Of a stretch of DNA of 64,000 nt, positions 46,091 to 53,608 are shown piece by piece. The position numbers were made by a program, and so were the translations under genes. Below the pieces are notes generated by a model. That model saw only the letters and a program-made list of their open reading frames with translations, did no database searches and had not been told where the DNA came from. The DNA comes from Caballeronia sp031450805 (GTDB lineage Bacteria; Pseudomonadota; Gammaproteobacteria; Burkholderiales; Burkholderiaceae): contig NZ_JARTVY010000003.1 in assembly GCF_031450805.1 (NCBI RefSeq), positions 124,001-188,000 of the forward strand, read 5' to 3'. Numbering within the stretch: the first letter of the stretch is position 1; each line of letters opens with the position of its first letter.

Positions 46091-46948
46091 AGTACGCATG
46101 GATCGACGAGCACCGCGACCAGTACAGTGTTACTCGGCTGTGTCACATCCTGACGGTGTCGCGCAGCGGATATTGCCAGTGGCGTAAGCGCGGGCCAAGT
46201 CAGCGAGCGCAGGCCAACGCCGCGCTTGATCGGGAGGTGGCAGCGATTCATCGCGCCAGTCGCGGCAGCTACGGCCGTCCTCGGATCGTAAGGCAATTAA
46301 GGATCCAGGGCCAGCCGGCCAGCGCTGAGCGTGTACGCCGTAGCCTGCAACGCTTAGAGCTGCGGCCGGTCTATAAACGCCCGTATCGGGTGACGACGGA
46401 TTCGACACACCGCTTACCGGTGGCTCCCAACCTGCTTGATCGTCGTTTTGACGGCTGGCAGCCCGATCAGGCTTGGGTCAGCGACATCACCTTCATCAGG
46501 ACCGGCGAAGGTTGGTTATACCTAGCTGCCATTCTGGATCTGGCAAGCCGACGCATCGTAGGCTGGTCAATGTCAGAGCGCATCAACGCGGAACTGGTCT
46601 GCCAGGCACTGCGCGGCGCGTGCTGGCACCGTAAGCCCCCGCCAGGGTTGTTGTTACATTCCGATCGCGGAAGTCAATATGCAAGTCGGGCGTACCGAAA
46701 ACTGGCCGCCGACTTCAAGATGAACGTTTCGATGAGCCGTCGCGCTAATGCATGGGACAACGCCAATGGAAAGCTTCTTCAAAACCCTGAAAGTCGAGCG
46801 AATCTATCAGGTTCGCTACGAAACCCGCGCTCAGGCTCGTCTGGATATCGTCGACTGGATTGAGGGCTACTACAATCGACAACGCCTGCACACCTCTATC
46901 GATTTCTCCACTCCCGTCGATTACGAGGCTAGGATGATCGCTGCATAA
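46087..46948 (+). pseudogene. IS3-family transposase OrfB, copy 3, frameshifted
   Basis: Identical to the intact OrfB until residue ~226 (SRRANAWDN). There a 2-bp deletion shifts the frame before the catalytic Glu in APMESFF. The shifted frame ends at 46863, and the original C-terminus lies in another frame to 46948. The product lacks the third DDE residue and should be inactive, though the ends could still be moved in trans by copies 1 or 2. Confidence 0.92.
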
Positions 46949-46981
46949 TTTGCTGTACGTGGAAAGGAGGCAGGGTCACTT

Positions 46982-47448
46982 TGCATCAACTGGTGCAGTA
47001 GTGCTCGACGCGCACGCAGCGGCTGTTCGCGGAGGTCGGCGCCGTTGAGCCACAGCAGATCGAAGACGAACAGGACGATATCGGCCGTACTGCGCCGGTC
47101 GAAGGCGGTTTGCAGTGCGTTGAAGTCGGGCTTACCCGTCGCATCAAGGACGACCGCCTCGCCGTCAATCCATGCGGTATCGGCCGGTATGGCCTCAAGT
47201 GCTGCGCACAGCCGCGGCATGCGCTCCGTCCAGTCGTGCCCATTGCGCGTCACGAGCCTCACGTTGCCCCGCTCGATGCGCGCGAGCATGCGATAGCCGT
47301 CGAACTTGATCTCGTAGGACCAGTCGCCTTCGCCAGGATGACGTTCAACCAGCGTCGCCAGCTGCGGCTCGATCAGCCGGGGCATTTCGCCAGGCAGCGC
47401 GTCAGGTGAGCGCACGCGTGTCGCTCGTGAACCGCTCCAGCGCCCCAT
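46982..47448 (-). pseudogene. ligD: ligD, 5' part: ATP-dependent ligase domain
   Basis: From ATG 47448 the frame reads MGRWSGSRATRVRSPDALPG, then PRLIEPQLATLVERHPGEGD and YEIKFDGYRMLARIERGN with the adenylated Lys in EIKFDGYR, then IDGEAVVLDATGKPDFNALQ. It ends LLHQLMQ at the IS; the next codons after excision read SVENPLLRYSDDFAQD in the 3' part. No N-terminal phosphoesterase domain precedes the ligase, so this was a two-domain ligase-polymerase LigD. Confidence 0.82.
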
Positions 47449-47449
47449 C

Positions 47450-47599
47450 TCAGTCGTCCCCGCCCGGTGGCAAACCACCGCCGCCATCAGCGTCGTGGTC
47501 TTTCCAATAGAGATTCGGCGGATGAAGCGCCTGCGTCGTGTCAATCCCGGCCATCTGGAGGGCTGCATCGATGCACTGCAGTTCGCGGTCGAAGCGCAT
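47450..47599 (-). CDS. Small ORF directly upstream of ligD (49 aa)
   Basis: MRFDRELQCIDAALQMAGID followed by a Gly/Pro/Asp-rich tail (GGGGLPPGGDD). Its TGA is one base before the ligD ATG, so translation would be coupled. It is in the same frame as the next ORF upstream, separated only by TAG-CCC, so it may be the second half of one ~95-residue gene. No family is recognised. Confidence 0.5.
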   Translation of the reverse strand: MRFDRELQCIDAALQMAGIDTTQALHPPNLYWKDHDADGGGGLPPGGDD

Positions 47600-47602
47600 G
47601 GG

Positions 47603-47737
47603 CTAGCGCGACGGCGGATCATCGTCGCCTACCGGCGTCATGCCGTCATGGATGACGAGGGCGTATCGGGCAACGAGCAGCGCATCGACGAGCTGGGCTT
47701 CCCGTTGGGCTTGTTCCAAGAATGTAGTCGCTTTCAT
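47603..47737 (-). CDS. Small ORF, first of the ligD cluster (44 aa)
   Basis: MKATTFLEQAQREAQLVDAL, then LVARYALVIHDGMTPVGDDD, ending PPSR at a TAG. GGGAGG lies about 7-8 nt upstream of the ATG at 47737. An amber codon in an ancestral longer gene would explain why the following ORF continues in frame. The function is unknown. Confidence 0.5.
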   Translation of the reverse strand: MKATTFLEQAQREAQLVDALLVARYALVIHDGMTPVGDDDPPSR

Positions 47738-47830
47738 GGCGGCGCCTCCCGCACTGGATTACGCAAGCGTTGCGCCTGGGGAGCGAAAGCACGGTAAGCC
47801 GTTGCCTATGTGAGACACGTTGAAGAGGAC

Positions 47831-47858
47831 TTGCAGTTGAGCGCTAAGGGTTTATACT
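47831..47858 (+). promoter_or_regulatory. Predicted promoter of a small RNA
   Basis: TTGCAG (47831-47836) and TATACT (47853-47858) have a 16-bp spacer. They precede a short stretch that ends in a strong terminator, with no ORF between. Confidence 0.45.
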
Positions 47859-47864
47859 GGGGTT

Positions 47865-47922
47865 GTCTCCTCCATGTCCACCGATATGGATTCAACCCGC
47901 TCAACTGAGCGGGTTTTTCTTT
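47865..47922 (+). ncRNA. Candidate trans-acting small RNA (~58 nt)
   Basis: The predicted transcript contains a pyrimidine-rich GTCTCCTCC stretch complementary to Shine-Dalgarno sequences, a small hairpin with stem TCCAT/ATGGA around a CCACC-containing loop, and then a strong terminator hairpin. This is the layout of anti-Shine-Dalgarno regulatory RNAs. It is not a tRNA or tmRNA end. The prediction rests on promoter, motif and terminator only. Outside 47831-47922, nothing else is recognised from 47738 to 48723. Confidence 0.4.
47894..47922 (+). terminator. Strong Rho-independent terminator
   Basis: AACCCGCTC-AACT-GAGCGGGTT is a perfect 9-bp stem with a 4-nt loop, followed by TTTCTTT. No coding region on the plus strand ends before it, which suggests it belongs to a small RNA. 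Confidence 0.85.
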
Positions 47923-48723
47923 GGTCCGCCTGTTCTCGTCCACCGAGCGCAGTTGCCACTCCACAATCAATCTACTTCGATGAGTCGCAATCCTAAAAAT
48001 AGAAAACGCGGCGTACCCATTCAAGCTAACGCAGTCGGCTGCGAGAGGTGAGGCCCCGTCGGCATACCCTTGACTTTACGTCGGCACATCGCGATTCGGA
48101 TCGGTGCGCGTTGAGCTTGTCGTTGTTGGGCCACACCCGAAATAAAAGGGCAGCCACAACAACCGCGATCTACAGACCGGAGACATTAGGCGTTATGTCC
48201 GCATATCGGTCTTGTGCAGTCGTGGGCGCGGATTGCGGTGGGAGCAGGAAGAAAAGCCCGCCTGGACTTGGGACGGGCCGAATCCTTAACATCCACGATG
48301 CGTCTCGCCAAGGGGACGCAGTATTAGCTTAGGTGGCGAACCGGAGATTACAATAAAAAGAGCTCGCGCTCGGGGGCAGAGGCGGGCTACTGCTCCATTC
48401 GCCGAGAGAAAGAAAGACGAGGAGGAAACCCCTAGGTCAACAATCCTCATGCCTGACGCGTAGGCTATCTCCCCGCAGGCCCGATGCCCGGTGTTGGCGG
48501 CCAGTTCGCTCTTGTACACGGCGACACGGCGGCGGCTTGCGGCGAACTGGAACGCACATACCCCGGCGAAGATCGTTCATTGACCGTGCGCCCGACACGC
48601 GGCCCTGGACATGCCATCAAGGAAGAACAACGCTCCAGTATCGGGCGCAGTCCTCAATCGACGGTCGCTGTGCCGGGGGCCGCAGGGCGACATTGCGCTT
48701 GGGACCATCACAGCAGTAGCGCT

Positions 48724-49104
48724 TCACATCGCCGCTTTTTTCTTTCCTCCTGCAGCCGGGCCGACTGTTGTAGCAGCCGCCTTGCGTTTGGTAGTTGTCG
48801 CTTTCTTTGCGGCGCCCGTCGCGCTTGTCTGCATGCGGCTATCGATGCCGGCTCCCACTTCTGCTAATCCTGACGATCTGTCGGGATCGGGGGCAACTTG
48901 CTTCGAAGCGCGCACGTCGCCTTCCCGCGCCGAGGGTGAAGCGGCGATGGTTTTGGACATTTGTCCAGTAAGCTGGGCCTGCTCTTCGAGAAGCTGTATG
49001 GCCAGATACCAATAGTGCTCATCGCGCCCTTCCCATCGGCCGTCTGCTTCCCATAGACGGTAGGCGCGCTCGCGCACCTCTTCTTCGTCGAAAGTCGCCA
49101 ACAT
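48724..49104 (-). CDS. DUF2934-domain protein
   Basis: A 126-residue protein. Residues ~1-40 (MLATFDEEEVRERAYRLWEA, DGRWEGRDEHYWYLAIQLLE) match DUF2934, a short helical domain common in proteobacteria. The rest is low complexity, ending in a Lys/Ala-rich tail (KKATTTKRKAAATT, GGKKKAAM) that could bind nucleic acid. ATG 49104 has GAGGAA 5 nt upstream, so it is preferred over longer in-frame starts. Confidence 0.75.
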   Translation of the reverse strand: MLATFDEEEVRERAYRLWEADGRWEGRDEHYWYLAIQLLEEQAQLTGQMSKTIAASPSAREGDVRASKQVAPDPDRSSGLAEVGAGIDSRMQTSATGAAKKATTTKRKAAATTVGPAAGGKKKAAM

Positions 49105-49207
49105 TGAGTTCCTCATTGCAATTTGCTCGGCGAGCGACGCTCGCGCGCGCGTCAAAAAAGGGTTATCCAGCGGCAGACGATTGATGAGCTTCACGGCCGT
49201 ACGCCGC

Positions 49208-49345
49208 TCACCGTCCGTAGACGGAGCGGATCTTGACACGCTGTCCGCGAGCTTCGCCGAGCACCTCGACGATTCGGTCCCGATAGCGGGCCAGCGTACC
49301 GCGAGGCGGCTTGCGCTTGATAGGGCGGTCAGTCGATCGGGGCAT
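49208..49345 (-). CDS. Possible small basic protein or decayed gene
   Basis: MPRSTDRPIKRKPPRGTLAR, then YRDRIVEVLGEARGQRVKIR, ending SVYGR. In the next frame the sequence continues sensibly as TAVKLINRLPLDNPFL, so it may be the first part of a frameshifted gene. It overlaps no confident gene and ends 104 bp before the DUF2934 gene. No family is recognised. Confidence 0.3.
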   Translation of the reverse strand: MPRSTDRPIKRKPPRGTLARYRDRIVEVLGEARGQRVKIRSVYGR

Positions 49346-49426
49346 ATGCTTCTCGAGTACAGCGTTGAGCGATCATTCAACGCCGCAGGCCTGACCGCGA
49401 CACATTTTTTCGCTTCTACACATTCA

Positions 49427-49963
49427 ATGCCGATGCGTCGCACCGCTGTCCGTTTGTCGCCCATTCATGGCCGGGGCGTGTTCGCGCTCACGCGCATCAA
49501 CGCCGGTGATGTGCTGTTCGAGTACAAAGGCAAGATCCTGAGCTGGAAGGAAGCACAGCGCCAGTACGAGCGCTCGGCCGCGGAGGCAGGCCACACGTTC
49601 TTCTTCGATCTAGACGATGGACGCGTGATCGACTGCGGGCAAGGCGGAAACTCGGCGCGCCGGGTGAACCACAGCTGCGCGCCGAACTGCGAGACGGAGC
49701 AGCAGGGCAGTCGCGTCAATTTGCACGCGCTGCGTAACATCGAGCCAGGCGAAGAGCTGCTCATTGACTATCGACTGTTCGTCGAAGGGCGCCGGACGGC
49801 CGCCCTCAAGCGGCTCTATCAATGCCACTGTGGCTCACCCGCGTGTCGAGGGACGATGCTCGCGCCATCGTGGCCCGGCAGCCGGCACAACGCGCGGAAG
49901 ACTGCCGAACCGCTCTTCAGGCGGAAACGGGACACAGGCCGTCGCCGATTAGACTGCAACTGA
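49427..49963 (+). CDS. SET-domain protein-lysine methyltransferase
   Basis: A 178-residue protein. SET motifs are clear: SPIHGRGVFALTRINAGDVL, the AdoMet/active-site RRVNHSCAPNCETEQQGSRV, EPGEELLIDYRLF with the catalytic Tyr, and a post-SET cysteine cluster CHCGSPACRGTML (with the Cys of NHSC for zinc). The tail is basic (FRRKRDTGRRRLDCN). Bacterial SET proteins methylate lysines in host or bacterial proteins; the target is unknown. ATG 49427 was chosen because the sequence upstream is antisense to the DUF2934 region. Confidence 0.85.
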   Translation: MPMRRTAVRLSPIHGRGVFALTRINAGDVLFEYKGKILSWKEAQRQYERSAAEAGHTFFFDLDDGRVIDCGQGGNSARRVNHSCAPNCETEQQGSRVNLHALRNIEPGEELLIDYRLFVEGRRTAALKRLYQCHCGSPACRGTMLAPSWPGSRHNARKTAEPLFRRKRDTGRRRLDCN

Positions 49964-49998
49964 GCCGCACCTTGATGTCTTAGGCTCGGGCCCGCACG

Positions 49999-50289
49999 CT
50001 ATTTGGTTTTCGACTTGTTGGGAGTTCCGAACAGGCTCTGGTGAATTGACGCACGTACGTCGAGCGCTATCGCGGCTTTCGAGGCCTCGAGCGCCGACAG
50101 GCTGCCTTTGAGACAATACAAGACGACACGTGCCTGAGTCGGGTCGGCACCGCTAAAGATTGCTTTAGCCAGGCGCTCTGACTGCGCTTCAATCATGCGG
50201 TGACAATCCGCGATCCGATGGTCCGTCGACGAGCCTTGCAGCAGCTCATGCTCGTTCGTTGTCACGGTGCCCCCGGCGCCAGCGCGCAT
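49999..50289 (-). CDS. Uncharacterised 96-residue protein
   Basis: MRAGAGGTVTTNEHELLQGS, then HRMIEAQSERLAKAIFSGAD, SALEASKAAIALDVRASIHQ. It is mostly helical and has normal codon use. The true start could be a GTG at 50265. It is convergent with the SET gene, 35 bp away. No domain is recognised. Confidence 0.5.
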   Translation of the reverse strand: MRAGAGGTVTTNEHELLQGSSTDHRIADCHRMIEAQSERLAKAIFSGADPTQARVVLYCLKGSLSALEASKAAIALDVRASIHQSLFGTPNKSKTK

Positions 50290-50995
50290 CAGGAGCAGGA
50301 GAGACTTCGAAAGACTCGCGCGTGGCTCGCTGCGAAGCGCTGTCGAGCCGCGAGCAGAATTGTTGGCTATGCATGCCGTTCTCCAGATGTGTCACCGGAA
50401 ATCAGCGGCACGGGTGATCCATAGTACGCGAAGTAAGGAAAGGTCGTTGGTGCACGCCTTCTTGTTTCCGCCCGCGCACTCCGCCAATACTAGGTGTTGG
50501 GATGAGCCGGTTCAGCATGAGCGAAAGCTCCGGCAAAGGCAAGCCGAAGAAGTAGCGTCTCGGGTGCGCACAGAGGCGGCGATCGACCACCGGCCTTTCC
50601 TTCGCAGCAAAGGACGCCGGTCGCTGTGCGTCACTGGCTAGGTTGCCCTTCCCATTGCCATGTCCTCTTTTTCCCCAGGCGACCCACGTCACGCGGCGAC
50701 CGGATACGCTCGTGAATAGCACTTCTCGCGTGGAGTTAGCAATGTTTTGAATCCCCGCGATTCGGACGCGACATAGGGCGGGAACGTCGGGCGCGGGGCA
50801 ACTTGCCGCTCGACGCCCCCTCAATCGAGCGCTTTTTGAGAAAGTACAACGTTAGTCGACATGCCTCAACGCGTCGGCACCCCATCGACGAAGCCAGGTG
50901 TGCCAGGTGAGCGTGCCGTGGCACGTTCGCTGCTAACAGAATTCCGATCGTGCATTGCGCCATGCATTTACGGGGGCCGGGAGGACGCTATCACA

Positions 50996-52762
50996 ATGGA
51001 CACAGGCCGAGTGCTATCAGCCGACACGTATAGTATCGTCTTCAAGCTGCTTCCTAGTCCCTGCCTTCTATTGGCTGTCGACGACGGCTATACGATCCTC
51101 GATGCAAACGACGCCTATCTGCGCGAAACGATCAGCGATCGCCACGATCTGATCGGCCGCCCGGTGTTCGATGCGTTTCCTGACGATCCCACGGATCAGA
51201 AAACAAACGCGACGGAGGTGCTCGCCGCGTCCCTAGAGCGTGTCGTCCGGCTGCGCCGCACCGACGCGATGGCGCTGCAGCGCTACGACGTACCCGATCG
51301 CTCGAGCGATACCGGGGCGTTCATCGTGCGCTACTGGAGTCCCATCAATATTCCTCTGCTGAGCCAGGATGGCTCGGTAGCGGCCATCATCCACCGGGTC
51401 GAAAACGTCACCGACTTCGTGGCGGAAGTGCACAAACGCACTGCGGCGTCATATGACCAGTCGAATGAACGCGGAATTGAGCACGTCGACAGTGAGTCGG
51501 AGCTGATTCGTCGAAGCCGGCAGTTAAAGAACTCCAACCAGGAATTGCGAAGGCTCAGCGAGGAGGCATTCGCGCTTGCGGCCCGTCTCAAGGACGAGAG
51601 CATCAGGAAGGACGAGTTCTTAGCGATGCTCGGGCATGAGCTCCGCAATCCGCTGGCCGGTCTCGCGTCGGCGTTTCAGCTTATTGATTTGAGCGACGCA
51701 GCGACGGGCGTGCCGCAGGAGATCAGCTCGCTCATCAACCGCCAGATCGGTACGCTGACCCGGCTGGTCGACGATCTTCTCGATGCGTCGCGGGTCTCGC
51801 GCGGCGCGATCCGGCTGCATCGCGAATCGATCGATTTGCGCATGGTCATCGAAACCGCTGCGTACTCGGTGAGGAGAGACTTCGAGACGAAGGGGCATTC
51901 GCTCGTCATCGACCTCGCGCCAGGCGATTATGCGATGAACGGCGATGCCACGCGCTTGCAGCAAGTCGTCGCGAACCTGCTGTCGAACGCCGTGAAGTTC
52001 ACGGACCACGGCGGCAGCATTCGCATGCGTCTGTGCGCGAACGGGAACGACGCGCAACGCAGAGCCGTTCTCACCGTCGAGGACAATGGACGCGGGATTC
52101 CTGCTCGCTACCTCGAATCGATCTTCGAATTGTTCGCGCAAGTAAACGCGCCACTGGACCGCTCCGAGGGCGGACTCGGCATCGGCCTGAATCTCGCGCG
52201 CCGCTTGGTGGAACTGCACGGCGGCACGCTCGTGGCACAGTCCGAAGGCGAGGGAAAAGGAAGTCAGTTCGTTGTGGAGTTGCCTCTTTCGAGGGCGCCC
52301 GCCGAACAGCCGGTGCCGGTCACGGATCACTTTTCTCTTTTTCCCGATCAAGACGTGTCCATCCTGCTGGTGGAAGACAATGAAGACGTAAGAGCGGCGA
52401 CTGCCGCGTTGCTGGAATCGCTCGGCTATGCGGTCACGACGGCGTCGGACGGCACAAGCGGGCTGGACGCGATGGTGAAGGAAACGCCCACGGTAGCCAT
52501 CGTCGATATCGGGTTGCCTGGTATCGACGGCTTCGAGGTGGCGCGGCGGGCGAGAAACATTCTCGGCGACAAGCGCCCGTACCTGATCGCGCTCAGCGGA
52601 TACAGCGGCTCGGAGGTCAGCGAACGCGCGATACAAAGCGGCTTCGACGATTCGTTCGTTAAGCCGATAGACGTCGGACTGCTGCAGCGGACGATTCGGC
52701 ATGTGACGGCGACGATTGGCGCGCTCGAGGGACACGGATATTCGGGAGCCCGGAATATGTGA
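50996..52762 (+). CDS. Hybrid sensor histidine kinase (PAS-HisKA-HATPase-REC)
   Basis: A 588-residue protein from ATG 50996 (GGGAGG upstream; a start at 50861 is possible). It has a PAS domain (~5-150: KLLPSPCLLLAVDDGYTILD), a coiled coil, HisKA with phospho-acceptor His in MLGHELRNPLAGL, HATPase boxes NLLSNAVKFTD, DNGRGIP and GLGIGLNLARR, and a C-terminal receiver with Asp in AIVDIGLPGIDG and Lys in SFVKPID. No membrane helix is present, so it is a cytosolic sensor. It faces the response regulator and KaiC-like operon. Confidence 0.92.
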   Translation: MDTGRVLSADTYSIVFKLLPSPCLLLAVDDGYTILDANDAYLRETISDRHDLIGRPVFDAFPDDPTDQKTNATEVLAASLERVVRLRRTDAMALQRYDVPDRSSDTGAFIVRYWSPINIPLLSQDGSVAAIIHRVENVTDFVAEVHKRTAASYDQSNERGIEHVDSESELIRRSRQLKNSNQELRRLSEEAFALAARLKDESIRKDEFLAMLGHELRNPLAGLASAFQLIDLSDAATGVPQEISSLINRQIGTLTRLVDDLLDASRVSRGAIRLHRESIDLRMVIETAAYSVRRDFETKGHSLVIDLAPGDYAMNGDATRLQQVVANLLSNAVKFTDHGGSIRMRLCANGNDAQRRAVLTVEDNGRGIPARYLESIFELFAQVNAPLDRSEGGLGIGLNLARRLVELHGGTLVAQSEGEGKGSQFVVELPLSRAPAEQPVPVTDHFSLFPDQDVSILLVEDNEDVRAATAALLESLGYAVTTASDGTSGLDAMVKETPTVAIVDIGLPGIDGFEVARRARNILGDKRPYLIALSGYSGSEVSERAIQSGFDDSFVKPIDVGLLQRTIRHVTATIGALEGHGYSGARNM

Positions 52763-53188
52763 ACGCAGAGCCAACAGCAGCGGTTGTTGGTGAACTGCTG
52801 GGTTCCTGAGGGTGGCGCTTCCCGCAAAACGATGCCGCCGGTATGAACGCTGACCCACCGACCTGGCAGTATTGCGAGCTGATCGATGCAGCTCCGCTAT
52901 AGAACAAAAAGCCAGCGCTGGTTTCAGCGTCACGCCGCTCAGTGCTCGGTTACTTGACTCATACGCGGTCGTATCGCTTCACGCCCCCCCCCCCCCGGCT
53001 GCGATCGTCAACGCAGCGAGCTCCACGTTTGACGAACGATGGACCAGGTTGGCTCCAAGCCGGCTCGATGAAGTCGAGCCGCAATAGCTCCCTAAAACAC
53101 AGTTGGCGGTTGGTTCATTGCGAGCCGGCTTCACGCGCTGTCATACTACGCATGGCGACGTCTCCGTGGACATGCGCATTGGCCTATT
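52763..53188. other. Intergenic region with a C13 homopolymer
   Basis: The gap between the convergent hybrid kinase and response regulator holds a run of 13 C residues at 52984-52996. No ORF with coding character is seen. The tract is prone to slippage and to sequencing error. Confidence 0.7.
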
Positions 53189-53593
53189 TTATGAGGTGTT
53201 GTTGTCGTTGCCTGAAAAGCTGCGGTGACCAGTTACCGATGGCACGAGCGAATTCGCGAGGCGGAGGAGTTCGTCGGGGGGGTAAGGCTTATCTAAAATG
53301 GCGTTGAACAACGTTGCATGCGCACGCGCGATCGCGCCCTGAGCTGCGGTTGCGAGAATGATTGGGATACCGGCGGAGTCCTCGCAGCCCCTTAACGCTT
53401 GGGCAAGTTCCAGCCCCGACATTATCGGCATCATGAAATCAGTCACGACAAGGCTTGGCCTAACGGAGCGGATCAATTCCAAGGCTGATTTGCCGTCGCT
53501 TGCGGAAGACACCACAAAGCCCTCTTCTTGGAAGAGGTAGCACAAGAAGTCGGTAATCGCCTGCTCATCGTCGACGACGACAATGGTGGTCAT
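53189..53593 (-). CDS. Single-domain response regulator
   Basis: A 134-residue CheY-like receiver (MTTIVVVDDEQAITDFLCYL) with phospho-acceptor Asp in LVVTDFMMPIMSG, a Thr in ILATAAQG and conserved Lys in ILDKPYPPDELL. There is no output domain. It lies 15 bp downstream of the KaiC-like gene, so the two are probably co-transcribed. It is likely phosphorylated by the opposite-strand hybrid kinase or a distant one. Confidence 0.9.
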   Translation of the reverse strand: MTTIVVVDDEQAITDFLCYLFQEEGFVVSSASDGKSALELIRSVRPSLVVTDFMMPIMSGLELAQALRGCEDSAGIPIILATAAQGAIARAHATLFNAILDKPYPPDELLRLANSLVPSVTGHRSFSGNDNNTS

Positions 53594-53608
53594 GCTACGC
53601 GCCTCTCT

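Larger units (their letters stand above)
45701..46978 (+). mobile_element. IS3-family insertion sequence, copy 3 (1278 bp, damaged)
   Basis: Same element as copies 1 and 2, but in the opposite orientation and 2 bp shorter. The target duplication is CTT (45698-45700 and 46979-46981). The missing 2 bp lie at about 46762, where copies 1 and 2 read AACGCGCCAATGG and this copy reads AACGCCAATGG. The host gene is ligD. Confidence 0.95.

Noticed and set aside
47840..47922. Possible tmRNA or tRNA 3' end
   Set aside because: There is no acceptor stem, T-arm or CCA. The sequence fits a promoter-to-terminator small RNA better.
51620..52933. Long minus-strand ORF (437 codons) opposite the hybrid kinase
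   Set aside because: It is antisense to clear HisKA/HATPase/REC coding sequence. High GC3 makes such shadow frames long. No domain is recognisable.
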